From Elusimicrobiota bacterium (lineage in GTDB: Bacteria; CG03; SLGR01; PWQF01): a stretch of 10,034 nt of DNA. Below are positions 7,549-10,034 of this stretch, one piece after another (within the stretch, counting starts at the first letter, position 1; each line of letters begins with the position of its first letter). Location: the NCBI GenBank assembly GCA_003558145.1, contig PWMP01000179.1, forward strand, positions 1 to 10,034, in the 5' to 3' direction. Both the position numbers and the translations under genes were made by a program. Below the pieces are notes generated by a model. The model had not been told where the DNA came from and searched no databases. It worked only from the letters and a program-made list of their open reading frames with translations.

Positions 7549-8055
7549 TCAGAACAATCCTGTATAACGGGCTATGGCTATGGATGCCGTAAACAGTATG
7601 ACCATGACTTTCAGCGAAGCTGCTACAACCCTGCCTGCGAGCGCGCCAATACCCACTTTTGAGGACTTGTAAAAGTCTTTTCCTGTTTTGTACTCGCCTA
7701 TAAACGCTCCGAGAAATGTTCCCGGAAATACCCCGATAAGAAAACCAAACGGAACAATAGCCGAAAGAATTATAGCTCCCGTCATTCCTCCGATAAGAGC
7801 ACCCTTCATCGCTGAACGCGATCCTCCCGAACGCCTGGTTCCTATAAGACCGCTGAGATATTCAAGAATCTCGGCAGCGCAGGCAGCAACAAAAAACACA
7901 GTAACCCCGTAAACGCTTAACACTTCAAAACCTTCGATTATTGATATTATCAGTATCACAAACCATAGAATGAAGCTCCCCGGCATGCCTGTTATGGATA
8001 CTGCCAGGGAAATCAAAGCAGCGGCGGCTATTAGAGCAATATATACTATTGCCAT
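7549..8055 (-). CDS. DUF456 family membrane protein
   Basis: This is a small, very hydrophobic protein of 168 residues with about four to five membrane helices. It matches the DUF456 pattern: an early helix containing TGMPGSFILWF, a soluble turn with RRSGGSRSAMKG, then the Gly-rich stretch GALIGGMTGAII and FPGTFLGAFIGEYKTGKD, and a last helix preceded by KSSKVGIGALAGRVVAASLK. The paired glycine motifs and the conserved GE(Y) are what I used to recognise the family. No function is established for DUF456, and I see no catalytic residues. The start ATG at 8055 lies within the last codons of bioY (10-base overlap) and has GAAGG nine bases upstream. Its position between a biotin transporter and a peptide importer does not by itself show a functional link. 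Confidence 0.82.
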   Translation of the reverse strand: MAIVYIALIAAAALISLAVSITGMPGSFILWFVILIISIIEGFEVLSVYGVTVFFVAACAAEILEYLSGLIGTRRSGGSRSAMKGALIGGMTGAIILSAIVPFGFLIGVFPGTFLGAFIGEYKTGKDFYKSSKVGIGALAGRVVAASLKVMVILFTASIAIARYTGLF

Positions 8056-8570
8056 TTACGGGTACCTTCAAGTACGCCCGAGGACCGCACTCCCCGGTAT
8101 ATACCAAGTGCTGCTATTATTTTGATAATATCACCCGGAATAAATATGGCTGCGCCTGCGACAAAAGCTTCTATCCAGCTCAACTGCAGCCAGAATTTCA
8201 GCCAGGGCAAACCCGTAAGATAAATGAAAATAATTCCAGCAGCAAAACCAGCAAGCACTTTTCCACGCAATGCAAAAATCCCGCTTACATACGCTGCGCC
8301 AATAAACCCTATTAAATAACCCCCGGTCGGACCAAGGAGATGCCCTATACCGCTGCCGCCGCCGGAAAAAACCGGCAAGCCCGCAACTCCCATGACTATG
8401 TAAACTGCCTGGCTAAGGGCTCCGCCTGCGGGGCCGAGAAGCGCTCCTGACAAAATGGTAAAAAGGTTTTGTAAAGTCATAGGAGCAGCTATTGCAGGGA
8501 CTGAAATTAAGCCGCCCGCCGCAGTCAAAACTGCAAAAAGAGCTATCAGAGCAGGACTTTTTCCTGACAT
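8046..8570 (-). CDS. bioY: BioY family biotin transporter (ECF-type S component)
   Basis: This encodes a biotin-binding membrane protein of 174 residues with about six helices, the usual BioY size (PF02632). The characteristic block is nearly intact: PMTLQNLFTILSGALLGP (30-47), then GGALSQAVYIVMGVAGLPVF (49-68), then GGSGIGHLLGPTGGYLIGF (71-89). The C-terminal IPGDIIKII (144-152), with Lys150, also matches. BioY captures biotin either alone or docked on an energising module of EcfT plus EcfA ATPases; neither partner is encoded in this window. The start ATG lies 25 bases inside the 3' end of the PHP gene and is served by GGAGG ten bases upstream, the best ribosome-binding site in the window. 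No BirA or BioR-type operator was recognised upstream. Confidence 0.93.
   Translation of the reverse strand: MSGKSPALIALFAVLTAAGGLISVPAIAAPMTLQNLFTILSGALLGPAGGALSQAVYIVMGVAGLPVFSGGGSGIGHLLGPTGGYLIGFIGAAYVSGIFALRGKVLAGFAAGIIFIYLTGLPWLKFWLQLSWIEAFVAGAAIFIPGDIIKIIAALGIYRGVRSSGVLEGTRKWQ
8065..8069 (-). promoter_or_regulatory. Ribosome-binding site of the DUF456 gene
   Basis: GAAGG on the minus strand ends nine bases before the DUF456 ATG and lies inside the last codons of bioY. It supports the chosen start and the overlapping gene arrangement. Confidence 0.5.
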
Positions 8571-9709
8571 TTTTGTGCATCCTCCATAAAAATTCCCTGT
8601 TTTTTAAGTTCTTCCTCGGGAAACTGGCAAATGCGTAAATTTTTCCATTTAAAAACAGGGGTAATCTCTGTTAGAGGCGGGTGTACGCTTACAGCGACCC
8701 GGGTGAGGTCCGCCGAAATTTCCCTCCATTGCCCCGTGAGCTTTTCAGCATCTGCCTTGCCGGCATTTAGATGGCTGCATATATATTCGGCTCTTTCGGG
8801 GCTGACCTTTAATATCTTCGGGGTAAATGCGGCACAGCCGGAGTCAAAAAGTTCAGCCAGGTTCCGCGGCAGTTTTGTGTCTCCTTTTTCGAAACAGCTT
8901 TCATCCACGCTGCATTTATCCAGCACTTCCAGACTATTTTCAAGATACTGTTTTTTAAAACCTAAATCTCTCATCTCAGATATAGTCTTAAGATGATATC
9001 CGCTACCGTCATATGTAAATGATGAAAGATGGCTGAACCTGCTTCTTATAAAACAATTGTGAACAAAAGAATCCTCAACGTTGAGATAATGCACATCATT
9101 AGTCACAAGCGTTTTGACCCCGTATTTCTTGCTCAGTTTAATGAGGAGTTCGTTGGACTTTTCTTCCTCTTTGACCCCATGCCGGCCCAGTTCGGCGTAT
9201 AAATCCTGCCCGAAAATATCATAAAACTCGCGAAACTTTTCTTCGGCTTCATCCTCTCCTGAATTCACGCCGGAGCGAGCTACTATATTCCAGAAACAGC
9301 CTGTGAGACAAATCAGCCCCGATGAATATTTTTTAAGCAGCTTCCAGTCAACAAGCCCTCTTCTTTCCATAAAGCAGTTTTCTTCCCAGGACTTATTTAT
9401 TATAGAGATAAGATTTTTTATACCCTGCCTGTCTTTAGCCAAAAGGACTAGATGATACCTTTTGTTGTCAGATCTTTTGATTGTATTTTTTGCGGACTCA
9501 ACAAAATAGCACTCACTGCCTATAACGGGAACAAGGCCTCTCTGCCTGCACAGGGTTATGAAGCTTATAGATCTGTTTAATGTACCGTGATCCGTCAGTG
9601 CTATGCCCGGCTGGCCGTCAGATGCCGCTTTTTCTACAGCATCCTCTATTTTAAGTATTGAATCGGAAAAAGAACCCCTGCTGTGGCAGTGAAGGTGAGC
9701 AAACATCAT
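8546..9709 (-). CDS. Stand-alone PHP-domain protein related to the N-terminus of DNA polymerase III alpha (DnaE)
   Basis: This 387-residue protein has a complete DnaE-type PHP (polymerase and histidinol phosphatase) domain and no polymerase. The likely metal ligands are all present: His5 and His7 (AHLHCHS), Asp16, His41 (ALTDHGT), Glu66 (GSEC), His86 (YHLVLLAK), Cys138 (LTGC), Asp205 and His207 (NDVHYL). DnaE-like segments continue with YAELGRHGVKEEEKSNELL and YHLKTISEMRDLG to about residue 290. After that the sequence no longer resembles the DnaE palm and fingers; residues ~295-387 are an unrecognised tail. DnaE is normally over 1,000 residues, so this is a shortened paralogue or a separate family. 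A phosphoesterase or 3'-5' exonuclease activity is inferred from the intact ligands. An in-frame TGA immediately precedes the ATG, so no upstream start exists; a second ATG follows at once. No Shine-Dalgarno is seen. It opens the tightly packed gene run and overlaps bioY by 25 bases. Confidence 0.8.
   Translation of the reverse strand: MMFAHLHCHSRGSFSDSILKIEDAVEKAASDGQPGIALTDHGTLNRSISFITLCRQRGLVPVIGSECYFVESAKNTIKRSDNKRYHLVLLAKDRQGIKNLISIINKSWEENCFMERRGLVDWKLLKKYSSGLICLTGCFWNIVARSGVNSGEDEAEEKFREFYDIFGQDLYAELGRHGVKEEEKSNELLIKLSKKYGVKTLVTNDVHYLNVEDSFVHNCFIRSRFSHLSSFTYDGSGYHLKTISEMRDLGFKKQYLENSLEVLDKCSVDESCFEKGDTKLPRNLAELFDSGCAAFTPKILKVSPERAEYICSHLNAGKADAEKLTGQWREISADLTRVAVSVHPPLTEITPVFKWKNLRICQFPEEELKKQGIFMEDAQKCQEKVLL
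8581..8585 (-). promoter_or_regulatory. Ribosome-binding site of bioY
   Basis: GGAGG on the minus strand, ten bases before the bioY ATG. It lies within the last Met-Glu-Asp codons of the PHP gene. An ATG directly after it is out of frame with bioY and belongs to no plausible gene, so the GGAGG supports the start at 8570. Confidence 0.65.
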
Positions 9710-9758
9710 TCAACGGAAAAACTTAAAAACGTAAAATGTCGCCTTCGGAACTCGGCCT

Positions 9759-9785
9759 GAAAACATCCGAATATAGGATGTTTTC
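9759..9785 (-). terminator. Perfect 10-bp hairpin between tRNA-Glu and the PHP gene, possible terminator
   Basis: GAAAACATCC and GGATGTTTTC are perfect inverted repeats around a 7-base loop. An A-run at the 5' side and a T-run at the 3' side, both within the stem, give the look of a weak bidirectional intrinsic terminator, but the T-run is only four bases and is followed by C. On the minus strand it lies 33 bases beyond the tRNA 3' end, where it could end the tRNA transcript or trim its 3' side. An mRNA-stabilising or regulatory stem ahead of the PHP gene is the alternative. The remainder of the spacer (9710-9758 and 9786-9818) shows no other clear signal. Confidence 0.45.
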
Positions 9786-9818
9786 CAAGACGTCCTCGCC
9801 GGATCTGACCCCCATACT

Positions 9819-9896
9819 TGGTAGCGGCAACGGGATTTGAACCCGTGTCGCAGCCTTGAGAGGGCTGTGTCCTGGACCTGACTAGACGATGCCGCC
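9819..9896 (-). tRNA. tRNA-Glu (anticodon CTC), CCA encoded
   Basis: This is a complete 78-base tRNA including the 3' CCA. Read on the minus strand, the acceptor stem is GGCGGCA paired with TGCCGCT, perfect except for a G-U first pair, followed by discriminator A and CCA. The D arm is GTCT...AGGAC, with the U11-A24 and U13-G22 pairs typical of bacterial tRNA-Glu. The anticodon stem CAGCC/GGCTG is perfect around loop CTCTCAA, giving anticodon CTC (positions 34-36), which reads GAG. The variable region has only four bases (CGAC), as in E. coli tRNA-Glu, and the T arm is ACGGG-TTCAAAT-CCCGT. It has its own promoter just upstream and is followed by the hairpin at 9785-9759. Apparent open reading frames across it are artefacts. 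Confidence 0.96.
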
Positions 9897-9906
9897 ACTG
9901 ACTGTG

Positions 9907-9935
9907 AGTATACATCTATATTGATTGTATTTCAA
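9907..9935 (-). promoter_or_regulatory. Promoter of the tRNA-Glu gene, sigma-70 type
   Basis: On the minus strand TTGAAA (9935-9930) and TATACT (9912-9907) are separated by exactly 17 bases, both close to the sigma-70 consensus. The start point would fall about three to four bases before the mature tRNA 5' end. The -35 box lies in the last codons of the exporter gene and its stop codon lies in the promoter spacer. Confidence 0.75.
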
Positions 9936-10034
9936 ACATTTTACGGTAAAGGCCCTTGGTTTTTAAAAGTTCTTCATGACGTCCCTGCTCGACTACACGG
10001 CCATCATCAAGAACAAAAATTTTGTCAGCCTTAC
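9916..10034 (-). CDS. ABC exporter (MsbA/multidrug-type) C-terminal end, 5' part outside window
   Basis: Only the last 39 codons are visible, too short to be listed as an independent reading frame. They read KADKIFVLDDGRVVEQGRHE, then EELLKTKGLYRKMFEIQSI and a TAG stop at 9918-9916. This is the standard end of an ABC-exporter nucleotide-binding domain: the strand after the switch histidine (ADKIFVLDDGRVVEQG), then the GxHxELL motif and the Y-x-x-(M/L)-F-x-x-Q helix. It probably belongs to a fused membrane-ATPase half transporter of the MsbA or multidrug type, acting in the inner membrane as a dimer. Substrate cannot be inferred. The tRNA-Glu promoter overlaps its 3' end, and no terminator is visible between the two. 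Confidence 0.85.
   Translation of the reverse strand, partial: KADKIFVLDDGRVVEQGRHEELLKTKGLYRKMFEIQSI

Larger units (their letters stand above)
671..9709 (-). other. Probable single transcription unit of nine tightly packed genes
   Basis: From the PHP gene to the DUF2723 gene the junctions are: 25-base overlap, 10-base overlap, 4-base gap, 1-base overlap, 4-base overlap, 4-base overlap, 1-base gap and direct abutment. No terminator fits in any junction. All genes share the minus strand. I found no convincing promoter in the 49 bases directly before the PHP gene, so the run may depend on read-through past tRNA-Glu or on a promoter I cannot recognise. Co-transcription is inferred from spacing only. 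Confidence 0.65.

Noticed and set aside
8546..9709. Full or partial dnaE replicative polymerase
   Set aside because: Only the PHP part is present; no palm catalytic motif appears in any frame downstream, where bioY and DUF456 are intact genes.
9710..9758. Promoter for the PHP gene (weak TTCCGA ... TTTAAG)
   Set aside because: The match to the consensus is poor on both boxes and similar matches are expected by chance.
9819..9896. tRNA as a phage or island attachment site
   Set aside because: No integrase, no direct repeat of the tRNA 3' end elsewhere in the window, and ordinary chromosomal genes on both sides.
9706..9915. Minus-strand reading frames of 62-69 codons before the PHP gene
   Set aside because: They run straight through the complete tRNA-Glu gene and its spacer; no protein family is recognisable.
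1..10034. CRISPR arrays, insertion sequences, toxin-antitoxin or defence genes
   Set aside because: No repeat-spacer pattern, transposase motif, terminal inverted repeats or defence domains were seen on either strand.

Overview
The window is a compact bacterial chromosomal segment of roughly 40-50% G+C. Every gene I can support lies on the minus strand, so gene order below is given in the direction of transcription, from high to low coordinates. Oligopeptide-type ABC genes, BioY, DUF456, a DUF2723/TPR membrane protein and a PHP domain of the DnaE type point to a bacterium, probably Gram-negative. The DUF2723-TPR architecture is familiar to me from Bacteroidota, Elusimicrobiota and several uncultured phyla, so I do not name a phylum. 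Few starts have a strong Shine-Dalgarno sequence; most rely on overlap with the preceding gene.

Layout: (1) 10034-9916 is the 3' end of an ABC-exporter ATPase. (2) 9896-9819 is tRNA-Glu(CTC) with an encoded CCA, served by a near-consensus sigma-70-type promoter whose -35 box lies inside the exporter's last codons. (3) A perfect 10-bp hairpin sits in the short spacer at 9785-9759. (4) From 9709 to 671 there is an almost unbroken run of nine genes with junctions between a 25-base overlap and a 4-base gap: a stand-alone DnaE-type PHP protein, BioY biotin transporter, a DUF456 membrane protein, a four-gene peptide-type ABC importer (permease B, permease C, ATPase D, ATPase F), a CCA-adding enzyme/poly(A) polymerase family nucleotidyltransferase, and a DUF2723 GT-C-like membrane protein with C-terminal TPRs. 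(5) After 27 bases comes a PiT-family phosphate transporter that runs off the left edge. It may have its own promoter positioned for a leaderless mRNA.

Functionally the run mixes nutrient uptake (biotin, probably peptides, phosphate), tRNA maturation and envelope glycosylation. The importer has all four core subunits but no substrate-binding protein here, and BioY has no EcfA/EcfT here, so both presumably use partners encoded elsewhere.

I did not find a convincing unknown system, defence island, CRISPR array or mobile element. The points most worth a second look are the polymerase-less PHP protein with intact metal ligands and an unrecognised tail, the altered second signature in the PiT protein, the predicted leaderless PiT promoter, and the promoter embedded in the exporter's end. 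There is no stretch longer than 300 bases without a gene; the longest gene-free stretch is the 109 bases between the tRNA and the PHP gene.
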